Both the position numbers and the translations under genes were made by a program. From Ferdinandcohnia sp047238305 (GTDB lineage Bacteria; Bacillota; Bacilli; Bacillales; Bacillaceae_L), in NCBI RefSeq assembly GCF_047238305.1, contig NZ_JBDFMO010000001.1, forward strand, positions 372,001 to 436,000: 64,000 nt of DNA, written 5' to 3'. The notes under the pieces were generated by a model, which ran no database searches, was not told where the DNA came from, and worked only from the letters and a program-made list of their open reading frames with translations. Below are positions 25,189 through 34,706 of this stretch, one piece after another. How positions within the stretch are numbered: position 1 is the first letter of the stretch; each line of letters starts with the position of its first letter.

Positions 25189-25604
25189 TGATGAAGAGGA
25201 TTTCGATGAAAATCTGAGCTCGGGTTCCTTTTCATCGCCTTGATGAAAAGGACTTTGGTGAAGATCTGAGTTTGGTTTCCTTTTCATTGCATTGATGAAG
25301 AGGATTTCGAGGAAATTCTGAGTTCGGATTCCTCTTCATTGCCTCAATGAGGAGGGTTTCAGTGGAGAGTTGAGCTCATTTTCAACTTCAAAAATTTTAT
25401 GAAGGACTTTCACCGCGTGCTCCACCCCCGTTCGGGTCTTCATTCCACCGATGAAGGACTTTCCGCGCAAACTCTCACTTCGTTCGGGTCTTCATACACC
25501 CACTGAAGTACATTCGCACAAACTCAGCATGCGTTCCGTCCTTCATCACACCAATGAAAAACGGCCACACCAGCGGACGATCTCTCCTTCACCTCATCCC
25601 AAAT
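25189..25604. repeat. 52-bp degenerate tandem array (8 units)
   Basis: Units starting TGATGAAGAGGATTTC, and later degenerate forms, start at 25189, 25241, 25293, 25345, 25397, 25449, 25501 and 25553: exactly 52 bp each time. Across each junction a hairpin forms, for example CCTTTTCATC-GCCTT-GATGAAAAGG. Other copies change both arms (CCTCTTCATT with AATGAGGAGG), mostly keeping the pairing. The array fills the convergent gap between the ArsR gene and a kinase; the stretch 25083-25188 shows nothing else. Confidence 0.88.
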
Positions 25605-25629
25605 TCCCCAAAATAACACAAAAAGGTCT

Positions 25630-26823
25630 TCAGTTGATTTGAAGACCTTCTTCGATAATAGGCAATGATATTTCTACAGTTGTTCCTTCGTTTTCGATAC
25701 TGTCGATTGTCATTTGGCCGCCGTGTTCTTGAATGATGTTTTGGCAAATCATGAGGCCGAGTCCGGTCCCTTTTTCCTTGGTGGTAAAAAAGGCCTTTCC
25801 AATCCTCGAAAGCTTGTCTACCGGAATCCCAGAACCATTGTCGGTAATTCGAATCATCGCATCTCCTCCTTTTGAATACAGTGAAATATCGATGAGCCCT
25901 CCATCTTCAATCGCTTCAATGCTATTTTTTAAGATGTTAATAAACACTTGTTTTAGCTTGTTCTCCTCACAATTAATGCACGCACCTTTAAGATCATGAT
26001 AGGTGGTCTTAATCTGGATATTATGTAGAATTGCCTGGGTGTCTAATAGGAACACAACTTCATTTAGGATATTTGTGATTTTCTGCTCTCGCAATTGCAG
26101 CTTTTTCGGCTTGGCGAGCAACAGCATTTCATCGACAATCGTATTAATTCGTTCAATTTCAGATACCATAATCTCGGAATAGGCGTTTGTTTTTTCAGCC
26201 TGCAAAAGCTGGGCGAATCCTTTTAAGCTTGTGAGTGGATTTCGAATTTCGTGGGCGATACCAGCTGCCATCTCTCCCACCATTGAAAGCTTATCCGTTT
26301 GTTGGATGAGTTCCTCACTCTTTTTTACCTCTGTTATGTCTCGGATGACAATATATTCACAGCTTTCTCCTTGAAACGTAATCGGCATCATTTTTATTTC
26401 CACATCGATTTCGCCCAATACAAGATGGTCAATTTTACCCTCGGTTATCTTCTTAAATTTATGTCCTTTTTCAACTTTCCTAGTCGACTTTTCAGGATTG
26501 TACTGAATAAAGTCATCTAGTTGATGCCCGATAACTGATTTTTCTTCATCCGCGCCTATTAGAAATTTACCCGTATCATTGATATAAATGATTTTCCCAT
26601 CGCGTTTTAGAAGGATCGCATATGGGGCATTCTCCACCAAAAAGCGGAACTCTCGATTTTTTCGTGCTTCATAAATTGATAATAGTGAGGCACCAAGTGT
26701 AATCAGTAACAGATACGGTTCCAATCGATTCAACAATCCGATGTAAAAGACCTTACCCAAAATCAAAATTACACAACATAAAAAAACTGCAAAATTTAAC
26801 GCTTTCCATCTTCTAACTCCCAT
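25630..26823 (-). CDS. PAS-domain sensor histidine kinase
   Basis: A kinase of 397 residues. Two N-terminal hydrophobic helices (about 8-48) are followed by a PAS domain (about 55-165), the phosphoacceptor in GIAHEIRNPLTSLKGFAQLL (about 205-224), and an HATPase with N box (ILKNSIEAIEDGG), DNGSGIP and GTGLGL. The dimerisation helix resembles sporulation kinases that feed Spo0F. No response regulator is adjacent, in keeping with an orphan kinase. GGAG lies 5 bases upstream of the ATG. It follows an MpsC gene but is separated by a terminator. Confidence 0.87.
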   Translation of the reverse strand: MGVRRWKALNFAVFLCCVILILGKVFYIGLLNRLEPYLLLITLGASLLSIYEARKNREFRFLVENAPYAILLKRDGKIIYINDTGKFLIGADEEKSVIGHQLDDFIQYNPEKSTRKVEKGHKFKKITEGKIDHLVLGEIDVEIKMMPITFQGESCEYIVIRDITEVKKSEELIQQTDKLSMVGEMAAGIAHEIRNPLTSLKGFAQLLQAEKTNAYSEIMVSEIERINTIVDEMLLLAKPKKLQLREQKITNILNEVVFLLDTQAILHNIQIKTTYHDLKGACINCEENKLKQVFINILKNSIEAIEDGGLIDISLYSKGGDAMIRITDNGSGIPVDKLSRIGKAFFTTKEKGTGLGLMICQNIIQEHGGQMTIDSIENEGTTVEISLPIIEEGLQIN

Positions 26824-26866
26824 TTATTCTCCAACCTTTTTCTTTATTTTTCCTAAAAAAATGAAA

Positions 26867-26893
26867 AAAGCCTAACTCCAATAGAAGTTAGGC
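26867..26893 (-). terminator. Rho-independent terminator
   Basis: Minus strand: GCCTAACTTC, TATTG, GAGTTAGGC, TTTTTT, after the first MpsC gene. The stem sequence is the same as that of the hairpin at 28485-28518. Confidence 0.88.
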
Positions 26894-26937
26894 CATGACG
26901 AAGGCGTGTCCATAAGACATCCTCACATTTACCATCT

Positions 26938-27618
26938 TTATTTTAAAACAAAGCAAATTAAGCTGTTATCATTCTTAAAATTCCAATCAATAAATATGTC
27001 GGTAACCGGTCGATGAAATAGTTGATCAAATTTTCCATAGCGGTGGAAATAGCTTTTTTCAAGTTCGTCCTTTGTAAAATGGAGCTCATTTTCAAAGCCT
27101 GCCTCGATTAGCGCTTTTTCAATCGGAACCAAGATCCCCTCACGCTTCACGATAAATATTTTCGGAGAAATTTGAAAACTAAATATATGATCAGGTGTCT
27201 TTTCTACAAGTAGACTAATCCGATCGACTTCAGTTTCAAGAAGTGAAAAATTGACTTCCTTATTCTTTTCCATTGGCAGTAATGAATCAACCAGCTCTGC
27301 GATAATGACGCCATTATTATTCGGAAAGTTCCAATCATGAAAAAATCCCTTTACCTCTGTTTCAAGGGTGACCTGGTATACACCCTTTAATTCGTCTAAA
27401 ATGCTATTGATCACAACGTCCCTTGCATGATCGACCTGAATAATCTGATTTTCCTCTAAAAGAACCTCTTCCATTGGAGAAACAAAACCACGTATATGCA
27501 GGACTAAAAAGCGATCTGCAGTTGCTGCAGAACATGACTCAGGTCCCCTACCAAATTTATTTCGGAGGAGCTTGCTTGTGTAACTGCTTATGTATTTCAA
27601 TTTTTCTTGTAAATTCAA
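26938..27618 (-). CDS. MpsC/DUF2294 tandem-domain protein 1
   Basis: A 226-residue soluble protein with two copies of the DUF2294 (MpsC, PF10057) domain: one over about 1-115 (LLRNKFGRGPESC, ending HDWNFPNNNGVII) and a second, more diverged one over about 120-226 (ending FIDWNFKNDNSLICFVL). Start TTG 27618 has GGTGGG 6 bases upstream; a longer frame to 27681 lacks a site. MpsC was described with a Na+-translocating membrane-potential system, but in Bacilli the domain occurs widely with unknown function. It is paralogous to its upstream neighbour. Confidence 0.75.
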   Translation of the reverse strand: MNLQEKLKYISSYTSKLLRNKFGRGPESCSAATADRFLVLHIRGFVSPMEEVLLEENQIIQVDHARDVVINSILDELKGVYQVTLETEVKGFFHDWNFPNNNGVIIAELVDSLLPMEKNKEVNFSLLETEVDRISLLVEKTPDHIFSFQISPKIFIVKREGILVPIEKALIEAGFENELHFTKDELEKSYFHRYGKFDQLFHRPVTDIFIDWNFKNDNSLICFVLK

Positions 27619-27760
27619 GTGATTCCCACCTTTAAGGAACTCACCACAATAACTAATGACTTCATATTCATCAGCCTTCATTATTGTAGCATTGTTTCCC
27701 TTTCAATTCCATGTTTACCACATAGTTTGGGCTATTTGGGTGGGAATTATGAAAACAACC

Positions 27761-28450
27761 TTACTTACAATAAAAGATTTTATAGTTTTCATCTTTTTCG
27801 TAATCCCAAATCATAAAAATATCATGAATTTCATTGTTGATGATTTTATTAAATCGATGTCGATTTGCATCGTATCTTTTTCGGATCGTATTTTCTCTTT
27901 CCTTAAGGATGTGCATACCTTTTTCGATAAGGATTCTTTCAATTGGCAGTAAATATCCTGCAGTTCTTATGATATAAATCGTATCACCAATCTTAGTTAA
28001 GCTCTGTTCGTTTGGTTGATATTGATAAAATTCACTTTGCTTACTGATTTCTTTTCGAAGCAACATAAATTCAAGTGAATTCTCTACTTCGATCTTCTGT
28101 TCTGATTTCACGACGGCAAGCAATACCCCAGAGTTTTTTTGAAAATTCCAGTCTTGGTAAAGTTTTGTGATAGGTTTATCACAAATTTCTCCCAACGTTT
28201 CCTGTATTGGGTCCAAAAGTTCCTCCATGATGTGTGTTCGAATCTTACCTGCAGTTGCAAAATCCTCTTTTTTTACAAGTTCATTTTCAATTTTTGTCAT
28301 AAACTTTTTAATATGAATGACAATATATTGATCCGAAATGGACGTAAAACAAGTTTCTGGTCCTTTTCCAAATTTTGATTTTATTAGTTTACTTACATAG
28401 CTGCTAATCTGCGTTAATTCTTCCTGTTTTGTAATGTTTCTCATCGACAT
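27761..28450 (-). CDS. MpsC/DUF2294 tandem-domain protein 2
   Basis: A 229-residue paralogue of the next gene, with the same two-domain layout: KLIKSKFGKGPETC and YQDWNFQKNSGVLL in the first half, and IWDYEKDENYKIFYC at the end. The ATG at 28450 lies 5 bases after AGGG and 12 after AGGAGG; a second ATG two codons later is possible. The two proteins lie head to tail with 142 bases between, which points to an old tandem duplication. The function is unknown. Confidence 0.75.
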   Translation of the reverse strand: MSMRNITKQEELTQISSYVSKLIKSKFGKGPETCFTSISDQYIVIHIKKFMTKIENELVKKEDFATAGKIRTHIMEELLDPIQETLGEICDKPITKLYQDWNFQKNSGVLLAVVKSEQKIEVENSLEFMLLRKEISKQSEFYQYQPNEQSLTKIGDTIYIIRTAGYLLPIERILIEKGMHILKERENTIRKRYDANRHRFNKIINNEIHDIFMIWDYEKDENYKIFYCK

Positions 28451-28478
28451 GCGAACCCTAATCCTCCTAAAACACAAT

Positions 28479-28518
28479 AAAAAATGGCCTAACTTCTACA
28501 CAAATAGAAGTTAGGCCA
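28479..28518 (-). terminator. Terminator with long perfect stem
   Basis: TGGCCTAACTTCTA and TAGAAGTTAGGCCA form a 14-bp stem with TTTTTTA on the minus side. It ends the YkvU transcript or controls read-through into the MpsC pair, starting 35 bases before the MpsC-2 start codon. Confidence 0.85.
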
Positions 28519-28677
28519 TGGTTAGACTTATTCGTATTCTACCATTTACCACTCTTAACGAAATGTATTATTAAATTTTACTAGTTAAATTTATTCATAA
28601 AAAACGTGATTAATGACTGCTAGACATTAATCTTGCTCATTATATCACGAAGTTCATTGAATAACAAACAAATTAAA

Positions 28678-30006
28678 TCATGCAGTTGTACTCAAAAACT
28701 TTGTTGAAACCACCGAGACACCAATTTTTCGACAAATGGTGACGTAATGCATTAAAGCCAGTAGCACGGCACCCATATTCATTCCGATAATAATCCCTTC
28801 CATTTGGAGTGTTTGGAGAGAACCTAGAGCGAACATGATACCAAAGGACACCACGGTTGACCATACATTATGAATGAATGCATCCTTCAATAATCCTAAT
28901 CCGATTAAGTACGCCTGCATTGGAATTAAGAAGAAATGGAACAAAAAATAGGGCCATAGCATTTGCAGATAGACAGTCGCCGACGATGATTCAAAGAAAA
29001 TATGGGTGAGCGGCTGCGCGAAATAATAAAAAATGACACAAGCTGGTATGCCGTATAGAATGGTTATTCTCATCACCTGCTGGAGCAAGGATTGTAGCAT
29101 CGACATATCCCGCTTTGCATATGCTTCTGACACCGTTGGTATTAACACAATAAGCAATGAATGTGCGATGAACGCAGGGAAAAAGCCAATCGTTAAGGCG
29201 ACCCCCGTCATTAATCCAAAATGCTCGGTAGCCACATCTATAGACATACCTGCTTTTAATAAGGCTGCTTTGATCAGAAATGGCTGAACTGCATGTGAAA
29301 TCGCATGAAATATTCGCATCCCGGTAGTTGGCAAGGAAACAGCTAGTAAATTTCGCCGTACTACTTTTCCACTTAAAGATGATGTTGGTCCATGACCCAA
29401 TCTACGGTAGTGAACAATATACTCAAAGCCTAAATATCCAAACACGATTAAATCACTTGCGACAATGGTACATAGAGCGATTAAAATGGAAGTTTGTATT
29501 TCAAATTCAAGCAATTGATAAATAAACACTAACAATATTAATTGTACAGCCTTACGCAGGAAGTTTGCGAAGGCAATTTGCCCCATAGATTGAATTCCCA
29601 TAAAATAACCCCTGGCAATCGATAAAAATGAAACAATCGGGATAAAGATGATGACTAACCACTTCACAAATGGATGGTAATTATCGAACAAAGGTATTAC
29701 AGGCAAAATCACAAATGCCAAGGACATAATAATTGCTGTAAATACCGTTGTTAATACGGTCGCATGTTTTAACATGCTACGGTGATACCTGTCCTCTTTT
29801 TCGGCAATAAATTTTGAAATCGACACAGGCAGCTCAAGACTAGCTAAAATGACCACTAAAAAAATGGATGGCAGGATTGTCATATATAATCCCATTCCAT
29901 GCCCACCAAGTTCCTTTGCTAGAACGAGATTGATCAAAAATTCCACACACTCTCCAATAAATGCAGCGATAACCAATAACAATGTCCCTTTAAAAAATGT
30001 CTTCAT
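28678..30006 (-). CDS. SpoVB/YkvU-type polysaccharide flippase
   Basis: A MOP-superfamily lipid/oligosaccharide flippase of 442 residues with about 12-14 helices. It resembles SpoVB and its paralogue YkvU: FLINLVLAKELGGHGMGLYMT near TM1, PVSISKFIAEKEDRYHRSML and the loop LIPTVSEAYAKRD. In B. subtilis ykvU lies next to the pfeT (ykvW) gene, which is in this window but 12 kb away. Role by family: moving cell-wall or spore-coat precursors across the membrane, likely in sporulation. AAGGGG lies 8 bases upstream of the ATG. Confidence 0.8.
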   Translation of the reverse strand: MKTFFKGTLLLVIAAFIGECVEFLINLVLAKELGGHGMGLYMTILPSIFLVVILASLELPVSISKFIAEKEDRYHRSMLKHATVLTTVFTAIIMSLAFVILPVIPLFDNYHPFVKWLVIIFIPIVSFLSIARGYFMGIQSMGQIAFANFLRKAVQLILLVFIYQLLEFEIQTSILIALCTIVASDLIVFGYLGFEYIVHYRRLGHGPTSSLSGKVVRRNLLAVSLPTTGMRIFHAISHAVQPFLIKAALLKAGMSIDVATEHFGLMTGVALTIGFFPAFIAHSLLIVLIPTVSEAYAKRDMSMLQSLLQQVMRITILYGIPACVIFYYFAQPLTHIFFESSSATVYLQMLWPYFLFHFFLIPMQAYLIGLGLLKDAFIHNVWSTVVSFGIMFALGSLQTLQMEGIIIGMNMGAVLLALMHYVTICRKIGVSVVSTKFLSTTA

Positions 30007-30146
30007 CCTGTAGCCCCTTATTTATTTTTTTCCGTACTATATAAATATGAGACAAGTCCGCAGATTATTTGACCAAAAGAAAAATTTTACTTTACTTCTA
30101 AATAAAGTACCCTTCCCAATCCCTTCATTTCTCGTTTATAATCGGT

Positions 30147-30236
30147 ATATGAACCATAGGGACGGTTCTATTGGTCCCTATTTATTTAAATTTTTTGAAA
30201 ACAAGGGACCAGTGGAACCGTCCCCCTGGTCCCTAG
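30147..30236. repeat. REP-like element E
   Basis: AACCATAGGGACGGTTCTAT and TGGTCCCTA form one unit. After about 40 bases, GGGACCAGTGGAACCGTCCC followed by CCTGGTCCCT forms an inverted second unit. It ends 18 bases before the yfmM start. Confidence 0.75.
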
Positions 30237-30253
30237 AAAAAGGTGTTAAATAG

Positions 30254-31810
30254 ATGAGTATATTGACAGTTTCTAATGTGAGCCATGGTTTTGGTGATCG
30301 TGCGATTTTTAATGATGTTTCGTTTCGTCTTTTGAAGGGTGAACATATCGGGTTAATTGGGGCAAATGGTGAAGGTAAATCAACGTTTATGAATATCATC
30401 ACCGGGAAGCTTGAGCCTGATGCAGGTAAGATTGAATGGTCAAAGAATGTGCGTATTGGGTATCTTGACCAGCATACTGTCCTTCAAAAAGGAATGACGA
30501 TTCGTAATGTGTTAAACAGTGCTTTCCAGTATTTATTCGATATGGAAGCAGAAATGAATGAGCTTTACGGAAAAATGGGTGACGCCACTCCTGAGGAGCT
30601 TGAAAAAATGCTTGAGGATGTTGGAATCATACAAGACACCCTTACAAATAATGATTTTTACGTCATCGATGCAAAGGTCGATGAAATTGCGCGTGGATTG
30701 GGTCTTGAGGATATCGGTCTTGAGCGTGATGTTCAGGATTTAAGAAGTGGTCAACGCACAAAGGTCCTACTTGCGAAGCTATTGCTTGAAAAGCCTGACA
30801 TTCTATTATTGGATGAGCCCACTAACTATTTAGATGAACAGCATATTATCTGGTTAAGACGTTATCTCCAAGAATATGAAAATGCGTTTATCCTGATTTC
30901 ACATGATATTCCATTTTTAAATAGCGTCATTAATCTGATCTACCACATGGAAAATCAGGAGCTAAATCGCTATGTTGGAGATTATGATAACTTCCAGAAG
31001 GTATACGAAGTGAAAAAGCAACAGCTTGAGTCTGCATATAAAAAGCAGCAACAGGAAATTTCTGAACTTAAAGACTTCGTTGCCCGTAACAAGGCACGTG
31101 TTTCCACTAGAAACATGGCGATGTCTCGTCAGAAAAAGCTCGATAAAATGGAAGTCATTGAACTGGCAAAAGAAAAACCAAAGCCAGAATTCAATTTTAG
31201 AATTGGAAAAACATCAAGCAAACTTATTTTTGAAACGAAGGATCTTGTCATCGGGTATGATGAACCACTTTCAAAGCCGCTTAACCTTCGCATGGAAAGA
31301 GGTCAAAAGATTGCATTGGTGGGGGCAAACGGAATCGGGAAAACGACGCTGCTCCGAAGCATTCTTGGCATGAACACACCGCTTTCCGGAACAGTTGAGC
31401 TTGGAGAAAATCAAGAAATTGGCTATTTCGAACAAGAGATTAAAGAAGCAAACTATAATACATGTATTGAAGAAATTTGGAGTGAATTCCCTTCCTTCAA
31501 CCAATATGAAGTTCGTGCTGCACTTGCTAAATGTGGCCTTACGACAAAGCATATTGAAAGCAAGGTTGAAGTGCTAAGTGGTGGCGAAAAGGCGAAGGTA
31601 CGTCTTTGTAAGCTAATCAATAAAGACACAAATATCCTCCTTCTTGACGAGCCGACAAACCATCTTGATGTCGACGCGAAGGATGAGCTAAAACGAGCTC
31701 TAAAAGAATACAAAGGAACCATCCTCCTCATCTGCCATGAGCCAGAATTTTATCAAGATGTCGTCACAGATGTGTGGAATGTTGAATCCTGGACAACAAA
31801 AGTATTCTAA
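30254..31810 (+). CDS. yfmM: ABC-F ATPase YfmM
   Basis: A cytoplasmic ABC-F protein of 518 residues with two nucleotide-binding domains and no membrane part; family members act on the ribosome. Walker A motifs are GANGEGKS (about 36-43) and GANGIGKT; Walker B motifs are LLLDEPTNYLD and LLLDEPTNHLD. The inter-domain linker is charged (about 250-300). The length and sequence match B. subtilis YfmM as I recall it. Odd point: the first ABC signature reads LRSGQ (163-167) where LSGGQ is expected, while the second is normal (LSGGE). AAGGTG lies about 9 bases before the ATG. Confidence 0.9.
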   Translation: MSILTVSNVSHGFGDRAIFNDVSFRLLKGEHIGLIGANGEGKSTFMNIITGKLEPDAGKIEWSKNVRIGYLDQHTVLQKGMTIRNVLNSAFQYLFDMEAEMNELYGKMGDATPEELEKMLEDVGIIQDTLTNNDFYVIDAKVDEIARGLGLEDIGLERDVQDLRSGQRTKVLLAKLLLEKPDILLLDEPTNYLDEQHIIWLRRYLQEYENAFILISHDIPFLNSVINLIYHMENQELNRYVGDYDNFQKVYEVKKQQLESAYKKQQQEISELKDFVARNKARVSTRNMAMSRQKKLDKMEVIELAKEKPKPEFNFRIGKTSSKLIFETKDLVIGYDEPLSKPLNLRMERGQKIALVGANGIGKTTLLRSILGMNTPLSGTVELGENQEIGYFEQEIKEANYNTCIEEIWSEFPSFNQYEVRAALAKCGLTTKHIESKVEVLSGGEKAKVRLCKLINKDTNILLLDEPTNHLDVDAKDELKRALKEYKGTILLICHEPEFYQDVVTDVWNVESWTTKVF

Positions 31811-31816
31811 TTAAAG

Positions 31817-31852
31817 AAACGCAAAGCACCTAATCAGGTGGTTTGCGTTTTT
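31817..31852. terminator. Bidirectional terminator
   Basis: AACGCAAA-GC-ACCT, AATC, AGGT-GG-TTTGCGTT, TTTTT; ends yfmM, and the helD stop codon lies inside the stem. Confidence 0.88.
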
Positions 31853-34134
31853 TCATACAATTCCTCGTCCACGTTATCCAGCAGGAAATCGGCCAGGTCG
31901 GTGCCAACAAAATGCAATCGGTGCAATGGTCGAGTCATGGAGACGTATAGAAGTTTAATGTCAATTTCATTGTTGTAAAATTTCTCCTCATTTGAATAGA
32001 CGATCACCGAGTCAAATTCTAACCCCTTCGACAAATGAGAACTCACGACCACGACTTCTTCCTTTTTAATCTCTTCATTTTCTTTTAAAAGCTGAACTGG
32101 AAGGTCACTATACTTTTTAAACGTTTTCGCTAGCTTCTGACACTCCTTATTGGTCTTACCGATGATCGCCACTGTTTTCATATTTTCATCGTAAAGTTTT
32201 TTTATAATCTTTGTGAGTGCCTTCACGTTTTCTTTTTCCGCTCCGTTCATTTGATGAAAAGCAGGCTTCTCCCCATGTCGAACAACCGGCTCAACCATTG
32301 GTAAGTCCAACTCCAATATCTCTAGTAACTGATTTGCTGTGTTCATAATTTCAATGGTGGTCCGATAGCTTTTTTGCAAGGTTTTATAAGTCGCTCGAGG
32401 AAAGATTTCATCAAGGACCGGCTGCCAATTGTTGATCCCCCGATAAGAATGGATTCCTTGGGCTAAATCACCCACTATCGTGAACATATCTGTTTCGAGA
32501 GCTGTTTTTAAGGCTGATAACTGAAAATAACTATAATCCTGCGCCTCATCAATGACGACATTACGAGCCTTCAATTCCTTCTTCACACCGTACAATTTCG
32601 CCTTCAAATAGAGAAGCCCAGCTAAATCCTCAAGCTCATATTGCTTCGATTTCTGGAGCTGTTTTTGATAATCCATAAAAAATTGAATTTGCTCTTCGGT
32701 CAGGAACCCGGAAGCATAAGTAGGAAAAAGTTCCGACACAAATCTTTGAAAATAATAGAAGACATCATGATGTGGTAGCTCTTTTATATAGGCATTCACT
32801 GCTGTACGAGATTGCTTCGTGATTTCTTCGATGAGTTCAGCCTTATTATCAAGCGCTTTCGTCACATAACGACGTCGTTTTTCCGAATCAATTTTTGTTT
32901 TAAAAAAAACGCTATCCAGCTTATCATCATAAAACTTCGTAACCTTATGAAGCATATTCTTTTTTTGAAGCCGCACCGTATTTTGAAGCACCTTTTTTAC
33001 CTTATCAATTCGTTTATAATAGGGAAGATAGCGATATTCATAGGTCATCAAATGGTGAATATCCCTCGCTTTGTATAGGCGAAACTTTGAGACAAAGAAA
33101 TCTTCCTGCGGCAGCAATGAGCTTAAAATATCCTCCACATAATGTTCAAGCATATCTCGGTACTCGAGTGAACCTTTGAATGCCGAAATCCACTTCATCA
33201 TATCTGGATTTTTAAAGTCTTCATGGATAAATCCAAGCAGTTTGTCATCTGGCTTTGTGAGCTTAATCGGCTTTCCAAGGCACTTTTTCACATAGTCCAC
33301 ATAGGTTGTCTGTTGAATATGATCCACACCGAGCTCTGGCAGAACCTCTGAAATATAATCGATGAAAAGTCGGTTTGGTGCAAGAATCATGAGTTGGTCT
33401 GGTGAAAAATATTCAGCGTAAGTGTAAATAAAATACGAGATTCGGTGTAGGGCTATCGTTGTTTTTCCACTTCCTGCTGCTCCCTGAACAATGATCGGCT
33501 TGTTCAGATCGGCACGGATGATGTTGTTTTGCTCTTCTTGAATGGTGGACACAATATCGGTTAGACGATTGCTTGCACTTTCAGATAATGACTTTTGAAG
33601 GAGTTCATCAGTCGTTGTTAAATCAACATCCCGAATTTCCTCGAGCTCTCCCTCTTCAATGATGAGCTGACGCTTTAAGGACAAATACCCCTTATATTCC
33701 TCACCCTCTGCTTCATACGAGACTTCCCCAAGGCGGCCATCATAATAAATATTCGCAACTGGTGAGCGCCAGTCTACAATAATTGGAAGCTGGGTTTCCT
33801 TATCAAAAAGAGAAACCTTTCCAAAATAAAGAATCTCCTCATTTCCCGTTTCTTCCCTTTTAAAATTAATTCGGGCAAAATAAGGCTTGTTCCTGTTCCT
33901 TTTCAGGTTCCGTACCTCTTCATTGGTCCTTCTTAGCAAGGTTGAATTCGTTAACATGTTTAAATAGCTCAAACTACTATCTTTGAAATCAACACCATCA
34001 AGGGCACCCTTCAATTTTTCGCGAAAACTTTCCTCGGTTGACTCTGAAGCCTGAATAACAATATCCATATACTTTTTCGTAAAATCTAAACGCTCTACCT
34101 CTACCTCAAAGTCCTGGTGCTTCTCCTCCGTCAT
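31834..34134 (-). CDS. helD: RNA polymerase recycling ATPase HelD
   Basis: A UvrD/Rep-like superfamily-1 ATPase of 766 residues that frees stalled RNA polymerase from DNA. An N-terminal helical arm (about 1-60) is followed by domain 1A with Walker A QGAAGSGKTTIALHR (about 215-229), an inserted HelD-specific region (about 330-500), Walker B VIDEAQDYS, and motifs GDLAQGIH and VSSHLSKGLEFDSVIV, ending in VSMTRPLHRLHF. The length is close to B. subtilis HelD (774). GGAGGTGG lies about 5 bases before the ATG. It is monocistronic and convergent with yfmM. Confidence 0.93.
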   Translation of the reverse strand: MTEEKHQDFEVEVERLDFTKKYMDIVIQASESTEESFREKLKGALDGVDFKDSSLSYLNMLTNSTLLRRTNEEVRNLKRNRNKPYFARINFKREETGNEEILYFGKVSLFDKETQLPIIVDWRSPVANIYYDGRLGEVSYEAEGEEYKGYLSLKRQLIIEEGELEEIRDVDLTTTDELLQKSLSESASNRLTDIVSTIQEEQNNIIRADLNKPIIVQGAAGSGKTTIALHRISYFIYTYAEYFSPDQLMILAPNRLFIDYISEVLPELGVDHIQQTTYVDYVKKCLGKPIKLTKPDDKLLGFIHEDFKNPDMMKWISAFKGSLEYRDMLEHYVEDILSSLLPQEDFFVSKFRLYKARDIHHLMTYEYRYLPYYKRIDKVKKVLQNTVRLQKKNMLHKVTKFYDDKLDSVFFKTKIDSEKRRRYVTKALDNKAELIEEITKQSRTAVNAYIKELPHHDVFYYFQRFVSELFPTYASGFLTEEQIQFFMDYQKQLQKSKQYELEDLAGLLYLKAKLYGVKKELKARNVVIDEAQDYSYFQLSALKTALETDMFTIVGDLAQGIHSYRGINNWQPVLDEIFPRATYKTLQKSYRTTIEIMNTANQLLEILELDLPMVEPVVRHGEKPAFHQMNGAEKENVKALTKIIKKLYDENMKTVAIIGKTNKECQKLAKTFKKYSDLPVQLLKENEEIKKEEVVVVSSHLSKGLEFDSVIVYSNEEKFYNNEIDIKLLYVSMTRPLHRLHFVGTDLADFLLDNVDEELYEKTQTT

Positions 34135-34406
34135 CCAACCACCTCCAATTTAGCGTACAAAAAAACCATGAATTAGCTGCTAACCCATAGTGAAAAGAAC
34201 AAAGTATTCCGAACAAAGACGTAATTTTGATTATAGTATACGCGAAATACGAAGGCAACCTATTTTTTCCCTTTAAAGAATACAATTTTTAGCGCTTTCA
34301 TCTTACGTATCATACAAAAGTAGTGTATAATTTTAGTAAGTTCACAAATTATCCACAAATCGTGGATACATATAGATTGGAAAAATCAATAAAGGGGGAA
34401 TAGGAC

Positions 34407-34631
34407 ATGATTCGTGCAGGGGTAGCCGCATTCTTAAGCGTTTTTTTGTTGCTCTTTGAAGGCTTTATTGTAATCAAATTAAAAGGATATACTGGCATTT
34501 ATTTTGGAGATATCCACCTGTTAGTAAGCGTGCTCGCAATGAATTTCTTTTTTGCATTCTCCATTTTAACACATATCAAAATCTGGATTGAAAACAAAGG
34601 CATCGAAGAAACAGAGACCGGAATAAAATAA
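34407..34631 (+). CDS. Small two-helix membrane protein
   Basis: A 74-residue protein with two hydrophobic segments (AAFLSVFLLLFEGFIVI, about 8-24; LLVSVLAMNFFFAFSILTHI, about 38-57) and a charged tail. AAGGGGG stands 8-9 bases before the ATG. It is not recognised. It has its own terminator. Confidence 0.6.
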   Translation: MIRAGVAAFLSVFLLLFEGFIVIKLKGYTGIYFGDIHLLVSVLAMNFFFAFSILTHIKIWIENKGIEETETGIK

Positions 34632-34643
34632 AGCAGAGAGTAA

Positions 34644-34706
34644 AACAGGACCTGGTGATCCTGTTTTTTGTTTCTAAAAAATAGCCAACTCCTGTGAGCT
34701 GGCTTA
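34644..34706. terminator. Convergent terminators
   Basis: Plus: AACAGGA, loop, TCCTGTT, TTTTGTTT (34646-34674). Minus: AGCCAGC, loop, GTTGGCT, ATTTTTT (about 34678-34704), touching the stop codon of the kinase. Confidence 0.8.
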
